DNA of 64,000 nucleotides from positions 62,001 to 126,000 of the forward strand of contig CAMKWS010000004.1 in NCBI GenBank assembly GCA_946476985.1. The letters run 5' to 3'. The position numbers and the translations under genes are program-made. Below the pieces are notes generated by a model that worked only from the letters and a program-made list of their open reading frames with translations, made no database searches and had not been told where the DNA came from. The DNA is from an uncultured Acetobacteraceae bacterium. GTDB taxonomy: Bacteria; Pseudomonadota; Alphaproteobacteria; Acetobacterales; Acetobacteraceae. This document shows positions 25,715 through 35,689 of the stretch, one piece after another. The number at the start of each line of letters is the position of its first letter. Position 1 is the stretch's first letter.

Positions 25715-27934
25715 GTGGTATGGCCAGAAAAAGTATTAAATTTCCAACAGCATATTGGAGGAATGAGTAGGCTCTTGCTCTGCGGGGCTATGCTGTGTGG
25801 GAGTGCAAGTGCTGCGTCATCGCAAGAAAATGACGTTCACCATCAGGACGATAAAATAGAGCGGCTGCATGTTACTGCGCGGCGGCTAGATAATGCACGT
25901 GCAGCACTGCAGCCAGCAGTGGGAGCAACTCAGACGAACTTCTCTCGCAAAGTGATTGAGGCTATTCCTGGAGCGGATAATGCTCCGCTCACATCAGTCC
26001 TTCTTCAAGCGCCGGGCGTGACGCAGGATAGCTATGGGCAGATCCATATACGTGGTGACCATAATAATGTGCAATTTCGCTTAGATGGTGTGGCGTTACC
26101 TGAAGGGGTGACGGTATTTGGTCAGGCGTTAATGACACGTTTTGCCCATGCTATGAGTCTGACAACTGGTGTTTTGCCTGCTCAATATGGTTTTAAACAA
26201 GCAGGTGTGATTGATATCCAAACCAAGAATGGCCTCTCAGATGAGGGAGGAAGTCTATCGGTCTATGGTGGCTCGCGGGATTATGGGCAAGCTGCGCTGC
26301 AATATGGCGGCCATGTGGGGCAGTGGGATGGTTTTATAACTGCAGATGCTGTGCATAATCGGGTAGGTATAGAGAATACAACAGGGCAATATAATGCTCT
26401 ACATGACCTCTCTACGCAGTATCATTTGCTTGGTCATTTACGGTACACTTTGCGGCCAGAAACACGCTTTAGTCTAACAGCGGGTTTATCTAATGCGTGG
26501 TACCAGCTTCCGAATAATCCCGGTCAGCAGCATCAATTTGCGACACCTTTATTTAAAACAGGCACGCAATGGAACCAGCTTAGCAATGGGGTGGATAGCA
26601 GTCACCTTGATGAACATCAGCAAGAGATAACGGATTTCGCCATTCTTTCATGGCAGGAAGACCATGAGGCCTTTAGCATGCAGACATCAGCCATTTTACG
26701 CTATAGTTCCATGCGCTACTCGCCTGATCTTGTGGGAGATCTCATCTATAATGGGATTGCTCAGCAGGCGGCTCGCTCTGTTTTCTCCAGTGGTGTGCAG
26801 AATGATACGACATGGAGGCTTGGTTCTGCCCATACGCTGCGTGGAGGTTTTCAAGCTTATGCTGAGAGGACGGTAAGTAAGAGTGATTCCATAGTGTATC
26901 CACTAGACGATACCGGGAATATTCTTCCACAGACGAAAACGGTGCATGATAGTTCTGGTAAAACAGGGGTGTTGTATGGGGCTTATTTACAGGATGAGTG
27001 GCGTCTTACACGCCGCCTTACTCTAAATGCGGGGGCACGGTTTGATGGAGTGGAAGAATATACCCATGCTCATCAGCTTAGCCCGCGGGTTTCTCTGATA
27101 TGGGGACCGTGGAAAGGGGGGCGTTTCCATATGGGGTATGCACGCTACCTAACACCCCCTCCTTTTGAGAGCGTTGCGAGTAATTCTCTTGGCTTGTTTG
27201 CCAATAGCTCTGCGGCTCCGGCAAATTTTCAAAATGATAAGGTAAAAGCTGAGCGGGATAATTATTACGATATTGGCTTTATACAGCAGCTTTTGCCGGG
27301 GTGGCATATAGGTGTAGATGCTTATTGGAAGGATGCTAAAAACCTGATTGATGAAGGGCAGTTCGGCGCCCCTGTTATTCTCTCAGCCTATAATTATAGG
27401 CGTGGGCGCGTGCGTGGAGTGGAGTTGACAAGCGACTATAGCGTGGGGCCTTTGAGCTTATATGGGAATATCGCTATCTCCCGTGCGATGGGGAAAGGTC
27501 TTTCTTCAGCGCAATGGAATTTTGATGATGATGATCTCAATTATATTCACAATCACTGGGTACATTTGGATCATGACCAATTGCTGACAGCTTCAGCAGG
27601 GGGGTCATATAGTTTCTTTTATAAAACACAACATCCCCTGCAATTTTCGGGCACACTCGTTTACGGTAGTGGTTTGCGGAAGGATAAAGAGAGTTCCACA
27701 GGCAATATCCCAAATGGAGCACATGTTCCATCGTACATGACATTTAACCTTGGCGTTGTGCAAAGCTTTAAACATCAGCCTTGGTTGGGTGGGCATGATA
27801 TGCAGCTGCGGGTGGATGTCGTAAATCTTTTCGACCATACATATTTGCTGCGTGATGGCAGTGGGATAGGTGTGGGGGCACCACAATATGGCTTGCGGAG
27901 AAGCGTAATGGGAGGCATATCCTTTACGTTATGA
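25715..27934 (+). CDS. TonB-dependent outer-membrane receptor, probable zinc (ZnuD-like) uptake
   Basis: A 739-residue outer-membrane receptor. A signal sequence (LLLCGAMLCGSASA) precedes a plug domain (NAPLTSVLLQAPGVTQDSYGQIHIRGDHNNVQFRLDG near residues 85-125) and a 22-strand-type barrel ending GGISFTL. Histidines cluster at IHNHWVHLDHDQ near residue 612 and VHHQDDK just after the signal. The start is taken as GTG 25715 because GGGGAGGGG lies 7 bases upstream; ATG 25688 and ATG 25763 are alternatives. The upstream Zur-type box points to zinc as substrate. Receptor identity is firm, substrate is inferred. Confidence 0.85.
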   Translation: MVWPEKVLNFQQHIGGMSRLLLCGAMLCGSASAASSQENDVHHQDDKIERLHVTARRLDNARAALQPAVGATQTNFSRKVIEAIPGADNAPLTSVLLQAPGVTQDSYGQIHIRGDHNNVQFRLDGVALPEGVTVFGQALMTRFAHAMSLTTGVLPAQYGFKQAGVIDIQTKNGLSDEGGSLSVYGGSRDYGQAALQYGGHVGQWDGFITADAVHNRVGIENTTGQYNALHDLSTQYHLLGHLRYTLRPETRFSLTAGLSNAWYQLPNNPGQQHQFATPLFKTGTQWNQLSNGVDSSHLDEHQQEITDFAILSWQEDHEAFSMQTSAILRYSSMRYSPDLVGDLIYNGIAQQAARSVFSSGVQNDTTWRLGSAHTLRGGFQAYAERTVSKSDSIVYPLDDTGNILPQTKTVHDSSGKTGVLYGAYLQDEWRLTRRLTLNAGARFDGVEEYTHAHQLSPRVSLIWGPWKGGRFHMGYARYLTPPPFESVASNSLGLFANSSAAPANFQNDKVKAERDNYYDIGFIQQLLPGWHIGVDAYWKDAKNLIDEGQFGAPVILSAYNYRRGRVRGVELTSDYSVGPLSLYGNIAISRAMGKGLSSAQWNFDDDDLNYIHNHWVHLDHDQLLTASAGGSYSFFYKTQHPLQFSGTLVYGSGLRKDKESSTGNIPNGAHVPSYMTFNLGVVQSFKHQPWLGGHDMQLRVDVVNLFDHTYLLRDGSGIGVGAPQYGLRRSVMGGISFTL

Positions 27935-28059
27935 CGCTATAATGAATATCAAAATATTGCGAATAATGCCCGCTTTGGTTGAAGCTCGCTCTTTTTTGAT
28001 AGTTAATGCTTCCCTACTTAGCGAGTTGTTATGGCGTCGCACGCATCTGGGATGGACTC

Positions 28060-29001
28060 ATGAAGAAAATTCTCCTTACGTCAGGCATTGTCTTAGCCTT
28101 CATTGGTTATGCTTTGTTCTCAATCAGCGATGCCTGTTCTAAGGAACTTGCAGGGCGGTTAGATCCGTTTGAAGTGGCTTTCTTCAGCGGTGTGTTTGGC
28201 TTTCTTATTGTGCCGTTGCTGCGTCAGCCGCATGAGTCTTACAGCGCATTGGTTATTTCAAGCCATCCATGGTTATGGCTGGTGCGCTCTATTTCGGTGT
28301 TTGTGACGACAGCCGCTAGTGTGGAGGCTTTCATGCTTCTGCCTATGCCAGAGGCGCTTTCTCTGATGTTCCTGATGCCGTTCTTTGTGACCTTATTTTC
28401 CGTCTTTGTATTGAAGGAGCAGGTTACAGGTTGGACGTGGCTTTCGGTTATTATGGGGTTTGTTGGAGTGATGATTGTCCTGCGTCCAGGGGCAAAGGCA
28501 CTTCATTTTGGGCATCTATGTGCTGTGGTATCGGCTCTTTCTACCGCCGTGAGTGTGATAGCTTATCGTTTTGCAGGGAAAGAGACACAGCGCTTATCAC
28601 TTTTTGGGTCAACATTATGCGGTTTGCTGGTAGGTAATGGCGTGTTGATGGCACGGCATTTTGTCATTCCTCATGGTGAGGAGGTATGGCTGCTGCTCTT
28701 TGGGTATGGCTTCCTAGCGGCAATGGGGCAGCTTTTACTTATGCTTGCAGCCTCTATTGCTCCAGCGAACCGTGTGGCTCTACCGCAATATAGCCAGATG
28801 TTATGGATTGTCTTGTTGAGTTATTTTATCTTCAAGCAGCCAATTGATTTATGGGACGGTGTCGGCATTGCCGTGGTGACGTTCTCAGGCTTATTGAATT
28901 GGATTCGTCAAAAGATTCGTTTTGAGAAAATGTTGACTCGTGGCTGGTGGTGGCGGCGCAAGCCAACAGCAGCCCCCCTCATTCCACCGCCCTCTCTTTA
29001 A
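28060..29001 (+). CDS. DMT-superfamily (EamA) transporter
   Basis: A 313-residue inner-membrane protein with ten hydrophobic helices in two EamA halves (FIGYALFSISDACSKEL near residue 13; MPEALSLMFLMPFFVTLFSVFVLKEQ near 97-122; APANRVALPQYSQMLWIVLLSYFIFKQ near 240-266). Such proteins export metabolites or amino acids; the substrate is unknown. GGGATGG lies before the ATG at 28060. It follows the TonB receptor on the same strand by 125 bases, but no shared function is evident. Confidence 0.85.
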   Translation: MKKILLTSGIVLAFIGYALFSISDACSKELAGRLDPFEVAFFSGVFGFLIVPLLRQPHESYSALVISSHPWLWLVRSISVFVTTAASVEAFMLLPMPEALSLMFLMPFFVTLFSVFVLKEQVTGWTWLSVIMGFVGVMIVLRPGAKALHFGHLCAVVSALSTAVSVIAYRFAGKETQRLSLFGSTLCGLLVGNGVLMARHFVIPHGEEVWLLLFGYGFLAAMGQLLLMLAASIAPANRVALPQYSQMLWIVLLSYFIFKQPIDLWDGVGIAVVTFSGLLNWIRQKIRFEKMLTRGWWWRRKPTAAPLIPPPSL

Positions 29002-29017
29002 GAAGGCAGTTTATGAG

Positions 29018-29044
29018 AAGGAGAGGGTAACGCCTCTCCTTTAT
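29018..29044. terminator. Terminator between converging EamA gene and dnaB
   Basis: AAGGAGAGG/CCTCTCCTT perfect 9-bp stem, 6-base loop, overlapping the dnaB stop codon. The T-tract is short, so it may be weak. Confidence 0.6.
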
Positions 29045-30546
29045 TCGTGGAATGTATCCAAATCACCAAAGCGGGTGAATTCACCTTCAAAGTAAAGTGG
29101 GATTGTGCCTGTAGGCCCATGACGTTGTTTCTCTAGGATGAGCTCGGCCCGGTTATGTACAAGGGCCATTTTGCGCTGCCATTCTTCAATAGCGATTTGG
29201 TGTTTATCAGGGCTGGAGAAAGAGCTTTCTTTAGGTTGACGTTGTTGGAGGTAATATTCCTCGCGATAGACAAACATAACCGCATCGGCATCCTGCTCAA
29301 TCGAGCCAGATTCACGAAGGTCAGAGAGCATTGGCCGTTTATCATCGCGTGATTCCACCTGACGAGAGAGCTGAGAGAGCGCAATAACAGGGACGGATAG
29401 CTCCTTCGCAATTGCTTTTAGGCCCTGTGTAATCATGGATATTTCCAGCACGCGGCTATCAGGCCGCGTACCAACGGCAGGGCGCATAAGCTGGAGGTAA
29501 TCTACTACAACTAGGCTCAAACCTTTTGTCCGTGCGAGACGACGGCAGCGTGTTCGCAACGCAGAGAGTGAAATGGCAGGTGTGTCATCAATATGGAGTG
29601 GTAAGCGTTGTAGCATACGCGAGACATGGACAAATTTATCAAAGTCTTTTTGGCCGATATCACCACGACGAATACGTTCACCAGAAACTTCAGCCTGCTC
29701 GGAGAGAATACGCGTGGCGAGCTGTTCGGAGGACATCTCAAGAGAGAAGATCGCCACACTGCCACGTGGTGCTGTATCGTTTTCTTCTGCTTCACGTAGT
29801 AGAGCTTGAGCTGCTGAGAAGGCGATTTTTGTTGCAAGCGCTGTTTTACCCATTGCAGGGCGTCCAGCAAGGATAAGTAAGTCGGAGGGATGAAGGCCCC
29901 CTGTTTTTTTATCAAAGTCCCGTAAACCGGAGGTCAGGCCAACAATATCTCCTGTGCGGTGGAAGGCTTGCTCCGCTGTATTAAGCGAGTCGGCGAGGGC
30001 TTGGCCAAAAGTGACAAAGCCACCTTCTTGGCCTTTGTCGGTTGCAAGGGTGAAGAGGGCCTCTTCTGACGCTGCAATTTGGTCTGCTCCTGTAAGGTCC
30101 GTCCGCGCGCCATAGGCGTTATTAACAACATCACTACCGATATTGATAAGTTGCCGGCGGATCCAACAATCATGAATAACCCGTCCATAATCGCCCGCAT
30201 TGACGATACCCACCATGGCATTCAGGAGCTGGGCAAGATAGGCTGGGCCCCCTGCTGCTTCTAGAATGCCAGAATGTTCAAATTCGGCACGCATTGTAAC
30301 GGGGTCGGCAAGTTGCCCATTCTCAATCCGACGACTTACAGCTTCATAAATGCGCCCATTAACATTGTCAGCAAAATGAGCAGCATGGAGGAAGTCCGAT
30401 ACATGCTCATAAGCTTTGTTATTGGTGAGTATCGCGCCTAAAAGGGCTTGTTCAGCTTGGAGATTAGCTGGAGGTGTACGTTGTAATAAGGTGTGCAGAC
30501 CGCTTGTCTCATCTTTTGTAGGAGATGCTGATGTGGTGTCGCTCAT
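29041..30546 (-). CDS. dnaB: Replicative DNA helicase
   Basis: A 501-residue hexameric fork helicase. The N-terminal domain has NLQAEQALLGAIL near residue 30. The RecA-like domain has Walker A GRPAMGKTA near 225 with DLLILAG before it, Walker B LVVVDYLQLMRP near 340, IALSQLSR near 390 and the SDLRESGSIEQDAD motif near 415. No intein is seen and the length is normal. The replisome role is certain; the ribosome site is weak. Confidence 0.97.
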   Translation of the reverse strand: MSDTTSASPTKDETSGLHTLLQRTPPANLQAEQALLGAILTNNKAYEHVSDFLHAAHFADNVNGRIYEAVSRRIENGQLADPVTMRAEFEHSGILEAAGGPAYLAQLLNAMVGIVNAGDYGRVIHDCWIRRQLINIGSDVVNNAYGARTDLTGADQIAASEEALFTLATDKGQEGGFVTFGQALADSLNTAEQAFHRTGDIVGLTSGLRDFDKKTGGLHPSDLLILAGRPAMGKTALATKIAFSAAQALLREAEENDTAPRGSVAIFSLEMSSEQLATRILSEQAEVSGERIRRGDIGQKDFDKFVHVSRMLQRLPLHIDDTPAISLSALRTRCRRLARTKGLSLVVVDYLQLMRPAVGTRPDSRVLEISMITQGLKAIAKELSVPVIALSQLSRQVESRDDKRPMLSDLRESGSIEQDADAVMFVYREEYYLQQRQPKESSFSSPDKHQIAIEEWQRKMALVHNRAELILEKQRHGPTGTIPLYFEGEFTRFGDLDTFHE

Positions 30547-30621
30547 AATGTCTTACTTTACGGTCTTGAGAAGCAGAGGGAGAAATGGCCGAAAGGGATT
30601 CAGGGGGTTGGCAAAAGCTAG

Positions 30622-31962
30622 TTAGGCTATTTTTGTGGCATCTTGAGCTAAGGCGCAGCCTGCGAGGTAGAGACTACCACATATTAACACCCTAGCGGGA
30701 GGGGCCTGTTCAGATGCTGTAGAGGCAAGGCGGTTTAATGCCTCTATAATCGTAGGCCCTGCAATGGCATGCCCTCCAACATCTTTGGCGGCTTTAAGGA
30801 TAGTTTCAACCGGCATAGCAAGATGCTGCTGCTGTTCTGCAACAGCTTGGATGGAGGCGGCTTGTGCGACCAGAGGGCGAAGGAAACCGCTAACATCCTT
30901 ACTATCTTTTAGCCCAATAATGAGATGTAAGGGGCGTTCATCCCAAGATCGAATGGTGTTCGCCAAAGCCTCGCCAGCGCCTGGGTTATGCCCACCGTCA
31001 AGAATGAGCTCCCAAGATGGAGGCAGCATCGCCGCAAGAGACCCGTGTAGTGGTTGTAGACGGGCTGGCCATTCTGTGCGGGCAATAGCGTTATAGGCAT
31101 TTTCAGCTATAGGGAGGGAGCTATGGCGAAGCGCCGCAATCGCAAGAGCGGAGTTTTGTGCTTGATGGGTGCCCGCTAAAGCGGTTGGAGGGAGCGCCAG
31201 GGTTCCCATATCATCATGATATATCAGCCCCGTTTCTTGAGCAGCGTTAATTGTCATGTTTCGCCCAAGGAGAAAGAGAGGCGCCCGTTTTTCAACTGCA
31301 ACGGTGGTGATTGCCTCTAGGGCTTCAGATTGCTGGGGGGCCACAAAAACAGGGACATCTTGTTTGATAATACCTGCCTTTTCGTAAGCGATTTTAGCGA
31401 GGTTATCTCCTAAAAAGGCCTGATGATCCATGCTGATAGAGGTTAGGATGCAGGCCCGGGCGGTGGGGATAACATTTGTAGCGTCGAACCGTCCACCAAG
31501 GCCAACTTCCAAGATAAGAAGATCTGCCGGATGACGTGAAAAAAGTAGGAACCCAGCTGCGGTAAGAACCTCAAAAACTGTGATAGCGGCACCGTCATTA
31601 ACGCGCTCAATTTCTTCAAGTGTTTGAATAAGCTCATCTTCAGAAACAAGCTGTCCAGCAAGACGGAAGCGTTCTGTTACGCTGAGTAAATGTGGGCTGG
31701 TCATCACATGTGTACGTAAGCCCGCAGCCTCAGCAATGGCACGTAAATTAGCGCAAGTGCTGCCTTTACCGTTTGTACCAGCGATATGAATTGTGGGGGG
31801 GAGTTGTCGCTCTGGGTGGCCGAGCCGCTTTAGAAGGGCCTCGAGCCTCTCTAAGGATAAGTCAATGAGTGTGGGATGAAGCTCTTGTAGGCGGCGAACC
31901 ACCTCGCCTGTCCGCCCGTTAAACTCAGAAGGGGGAGACATGGTCTGCTGGCTTGTTGCCAT
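30622..31962 (-). CDS. folC: Dihydrofolate synthase / folylpolyglutamate synthase
   Basis: A 446-residue ligase joining dihydropteroate and glutamate, and extending the glutamate tail. HIAGTNGKGST near residue 60 is the P-loop; SPHLLSVTERFRL near 88, LEVGLGGRFDATN near 150 and the LDGGHNPGAGEAL segment near 318 are diagnostic. It lies 116 bases after accD, an arrangement common in alphaproteobacteria (trpFBA-accD-folC). Confidence 0.95.
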   Translation of the reverse strand: MATSQQTMSPPSEFNGRTGEVVRRLQELHPTLIDLSLERLEALLKRLGHPERQLPPTIHIAGTNGKGSTCANLRAIAEAAGLRTHVMTSPHLLSVTERFRLAGQLVSEDELIQTLEEIERVNDGAAITVFEVLTAAGFLLFSRHPADLLILEVGLGGRFDATNVIPTARACILTSISMDHQAFLGDNLAKIAYEKAGIIKQDVPVFVAPQQSEALEAITTVAVEKRAPLFLLGRNMTINAAQETGLIYHDDMGTLALPPTALAGTHQAQNSALAIAALRHSSLPIAENAYNAIARTEWPARLQPLHGSLAAMLPPSWELILDGGHNPGAGEALANTIRSWDERPLHLIIGLKDSKDVSGFLRPLVAQAASIQAVAEQQQHLAMPVETILKAAKDVGGHAIAGPTIIEALNRLASTASEQAPPARVLICGSLYLAGCALAQDATKIA

Positions 31963-32078
31963 AATTGCTTATCCGCTTTTACAGAGAGGGATGTTCAAAT
32001 AACGCGAAAGGCCATGAAAGCTCATCTAGCTGTAGAGCGCGACGAGGCCTGACATGGCCGTTTCGTTTTTTAGAGAGC

Positions 32079-32948
32079 TTAAGCGTTTGCCTCGCTTGTG
32101 GCTTCTTTAGAGCCGAGGAGGCCTATGAGACGGCCCAGAAGGGCGGGGAGTTCTTCACGTTTAGCGATGATATCAACCATGCCGTGTTCACGCAGGTATT
32201 CAGACCGCTGGAAACCTTCGGGAAGTTCTTCACGCACTGTATCACGGATCACACGTGGACCAGCGAAAGCGATGAGAGCATTTGGCTCGGCGATATGGAC
32301 ATCACCCAGCATTGCAAAGGAGGCTGAAACACCACCCGTTGTTGGGTTTGTGAGAACTACAATGTAAGGCAGCCCAGCCTCGCGGAGCATTTCGACACCG
32401 ATAGTCGTGCGCGGCATCTGCATAAGGCTCACAACGCCTTCTTGCATACGTGCCCCACCAGATGCGGTAAAGATGATGAGCGGTGCTTTTTGGAGAACAG
32501 CTAAGCGCGCCGCAGCAAGGAAAGCTTCACCTAGTGCGCTTCCCATAGTCCCTGCCATGAACTCAAACGCCATAACAGCAACAACCGCATCTCGTCCCTC
32601 AATTTTACCATGAGCGACAAGGAGTGAATCTTCTAGTGAAGACTTTGCCTTAGCTGTTTTTAGACGATCTGTATAACGCTTAGAGTCACGAAAATGCAGA
32701 GGGTCTGTAGCAGTAGCCGGCAGCTCAATGGTGGTGAACTGGCCATTGTCGAACGTCCATTCCATACGCTCACGGGCTGTAGCACGCATATGATGTCCAC
32801 AATGTGGGCATACCTTCTTTTTGCGTTCTAGGTCCTTATTGAGCAGCATTTGGGAGCAGGATTCACAATTGGTCCAGAGATTGTCTGGCACATCCCGCTG
32901 CAGCAGGCTCCGCAATTTGGGACGGACATGTTTGGTCAGCCAGCTCAT
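32079..32948 (-). CDS. accD: Acetyl-CoA carboxylase carboxyltransferase subunit beta
   Basis: A 289-residue subunit that transfers the carboxyl group to acetyl-CoA to make malonyl-CoA with AccA. A four-cysteine zinc ribbon (NCESC at ~28, VCPHC at ~47) precedes the crotonase-like fold with FTASGGARMQEG near residue 160 and NPTTGGVSASFAMLGD near 200. Full length. accA is not in this window. Usually trpA lies just upstream; here copA, a small peptide gene and then trpA intervene. Confidence 0.96.
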   Translation of the reverse strand: MSWLTKHVRPKLRSLLQRDVPDNLWTNCESCSQMLLNKDLERKKKVCPHCGHHMRATARERMEWTFDNGQFTTIELPATATDPLHFRDSKRYTDRLKTAKAKSSLEDSLLVAHGKIEGRDAVVAVMAFEFMAGTMGSALGEAFLAAARLAVLQKAPLIIFTASGGARMQEGVVSLMQMPRTTIGVEMLREAGLPYIVVLTNPTTGGVSASFAMLGDVHIAEPNALIAFAGPRVIRDTVREELPEGFQRSEYLREHGMVDIIAKREELPALLGRLIGLLGSKEATSEANA

Positions 32949-33210
32949 GGTCTCTGTTTACTCTCCAGGGTGTGTGTCGGTGTTGGTCTTATTGTCGCAG
33001 CTTGTACCATTATGCAACCCAGAAATAACCTCTTTAGCTAGCAAATATATAGCCTGCGAGGTGTGGTCACATGACATAAGCCCATAATTGTTGAGGGGGA
33101 AGTTTATCTAGAGTTGCGCTAAGATGCCAGCTTTCTCTGCATTCTTCCCCTTCTTTTCTTTTGGGGAAAGCCCCGCCACCGAGAAAGAGGCGGAGCAGGC
33201 ATGCCCAAGA

Positions 33211-35445
33211 TTAAGGAGAAAAATGGCGTAATCTTAGCGTGTTGCTTAATACAAATACGCTGGAGAGAGCCATAGCGCCAGCTGCCCAAAGAGGAGAAAG
33301 TAATAGATGTGTCGCAGGGTAGAGGATACCTGCGGCAAGAGGAATGAGGATGATATTATAGGCAAAGGCCCAAAAGAGATTCTGCCGGATGATAGAGAGC
33401 GTTGATCTAGAAAGGGAGATCGCATGAGGGATGCTCATAAGTGTCTCTGAAGTGAGTACGATATCGGCTGCTTCTATAGCAATGTCAGTCCCATGGCAGA
33501 TAGCAATACCCGTGTCGGCTTGAGCCAAGGCGGGGGCATCATTAATGCCATCGCCCACAAAAGTAAGGGAGCCATGGCGTTGTTGTAATTTCTGTACAGC
33601 CTCACTTTTCTCATGGGGTAAGAGTTCGGCAATAACATCCTCCACGCCAGCTTGCTCAGCGATATAGCGAGCTGTCGGTGTGACATCTCCAGTGATGAGT
33701 GCTGTACGAATGCCACGAGATTTTAGTGCAGAAACGGTTTGCTTGGCTGAAGGCCGCAAGGGGTCAGATATGGCCAAAAGAGCAGCAATCTCGCCTTTGT
33801 AAGCGACATAAATAGGGGTACGCCCTTGCGTGCTTAATGTGTTGGCAAGAGCTGTGGCTACGGTGTTTGTGAGTGATAATGTCTGCATAAAGGCAGCATT
33901 GCCGATATGAATGGATGCCCCCTCTTCATCGTAAGCCTCTACGCCCATTCCCGTAATAGCGCGGAAATGGGAGATGGAACATGATGGGAGTTTCTGTGCC
34001 TCTGCTTTTTGGATAATGGCATGGGCAAGGGGGTGTTCAGAATGTCGTTCAACCGAAGCGATGAGTGCTAGTAAAGCGCTTCTATTTTGCGGTGTGAAGA
34101 TGTGAAAGTCTGTGAGGTGGGGGCGGCCTTCTGTCAGTGTACCTGTCTTGTCGAAAGCGACAATGCGAGTAGCTTCTAGAGTTTGTAGGGCCTCCCCTTT
34201 GCGGAGAAGTATTCCGAGTTCAGCGCCTTTACCTGTACCCACCATGATAGCTGTTGGTGTGGCGAGCCCCATCGCACATGGGCAGGCTGCGATGAGGACA
34301 GCAATGGCATTTACCAAAGCATAGCTGAATGAAGGAGCAGGCCCAAGCAACAGCCAGAATAAGAAGGTGATGGCGGCAAGTGCGATAATTGCAGGGACAA
34401 ACCAAAGGGTAACTTTATCAACCAAGGACTGAATAGGTAATTTACCGTTTTGCGCTTGCTCTACCATAGTGATGATACGGGCTAACATCGTATCGGCACC
34501 AATAGCAGTCGCTTTGCAGCTTAAAGCGCCTTCTTGGTTAATGGTCCCCCCAATAATTGTTTCGCCCACTGTTCGGAAAACGGAAAGTGGCTCACCTGTG
34601 ATCATTGATTCATCAATATGGCTTTCCCCGCTAAGGATACAGCCATCTAATGGAATGCGCTCTCCTGGGCGGATTGTGAGGATATCTCCCGGTTGGATTT
34701 GCTCAATGGGGAGGTCTATGAGCATGCCATCTCGCTGCACATGAGCTTCTTGGGGTTGAAGCTTTGTGAGCGCTTCTAATGCAGCAGATGTTTTCCCTTT
34801 GGCGTGTACTTCTAGAACACGCCCCAGAAGTACAAGGGTGATGATCCCAATTGCTGCTTCAAAATAGAGATGACGTGTGGCTTCTGGTAATATAGCTGGG
34901 AAGAAAGTGACTAGGCTGGAATAAAAATAGGCCGCTAAGGTGCCAATGGCGACAAGCGACTGCATATTCGGGCTACGTTTTATGAGGGCAGGGATGCCTG
35001 TTTGATAAAAACGTCGCCCCGGCCCGAGTAGCGCCACAGTTGCGAGCCCCCATTGCAGGTAAGGGCTGAGGTAAGCTGGTAAGGCATGAGCCATCTTCAG
35101 CCCCATAGGCAGCAGCATAATCACCCCCCATAATGAGGCTGATATAATAAGATCACGTTGAAGGATGCGACGTGCTTTTCTATGGCGTTCTTTACGTTCT
35201 GTTTCGGCCTGGAAGGAGGTTTTGGCTTCTGTCAGTGAGGCTGTAAATCCTGTGGCCTCAATAGCGCTTATGAGTTCATTGATGGAGGCAGTACCTGTTA
35301 TGGTAGCTTTCTCTGTGGTGAGGTTTACATGGGCTTCTTGCACGCCCGGAAGCTTCTGCAAGGACGCTTCTAAGCGTGTTGAACACGCCGCACAGCTCAT
35401 TCCTTCAATAGTTAGGGTGATGTGGGAATGTGATGGAGCCGCCAT
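33211..35445 (-). CDS. copA: Copper-exporting P1B-type ATPase
   Basis: A 744-residue inner-membrane pump moving Cu(I) out of the cytosol. One N-terminal metal-binding domain (GMSCAAC near residue 15) is followed by eight helices with the transport motif IAACPCAMGLATPTA near residue 390, the phosphorylated aspartate in DKTGTLTEGR near 432 and GDGINDAPALAQADTGIA near 620. The CPC ion site and GMxCxxC domain favour copper (or silver). The start at 35445 has AAGGA 10 bases upstream. It sits between trpA and accD, which are normally adjacent. Confidence 0.93.
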   Translation of the reverse strand: MAAPSHSHITLTIEGMSCAACSTRLEASLQKLPGVQEAHVNLTTEKATITGTASINELISAIEATGFTASLTEAKTSFQAETERKERHRKARRILQRDLIISASLWGVIMLLPMGLKMAHALPAYLSPYLQWGLATVALLGPGRRFYQTGIPALIKRSPNMQSLVAIGTLAAYFYSSLVTFFPAILPEATRHLYFEAAIGIITLVLLGRVLEVHAKGKTSAALEALTKLQPQEAHVQRDGMLIDLPIEQIQPGDILTIRPGERIPLDGCILSGESHIDESMITGEPLSVFRTVGETIIGGTINQEGALSCKATAIGADTMLARIITMVEQAQNGKLPIQSLVDKVTLWFVPAIIALAAITFLFWLLLGPAPSFSYALVNAIAVLIAACPCAMGLATPTAIMVGTGKGAELGILLRKGEALQTLEATRIVAFDKTGTLTEGRPHLTDFHIFTPQNRSALLALIASVERHSEHPLAHAIIQKAEAQKLPSCSISHFRAITGMGVEAYDEEGASIHIGNAAFMQTLSLTNTVATALANTLSTQGRTPIYVAYKGEIAALLAISDPLRPSAKQTVSALKSRGIRTALITGDVTPTARYIAEQAGVEDVIAELLPHEKSEAVQKLQQRHGSLTFVGDGINDAPALAQADTGIAICHGTDIAIEAADIVLTSETLMSIPHAISLSRSTLSIIRQNLFWAFAYNIILIPLAAGILYPATHLLLSPLWAAGAMALSSVFVLSNTLRLRHFSP

Positions 35446-35689
35446 GTTAGAATGTCCTTGAAGTGACAGCGTAAAGAAGTTGAAGGCCAACTCAGTGCTA
35501 ATGCAATGCTACTATGTTAAACCTATGATGTGCATGTAAGTGATACAAGGTGTGAAGAGGACGTAGCCTCTGAAGTGCAGTGATGTTTGAGTGCGCTGCA
35601 CGATATTTCACATAGAAGTGAGTATCCTGTCCTTGAGTTCAGTTTATTTTCAGTGTGATCCTTCTTGGAGGTTACAAGGAGAATGACCG

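Noticed and set aside
33161..33193. Short GC hairpins downstream of copA as a terminator
   Set aside because: Stems of 4-5 bp with no good T-run; not enough to call.
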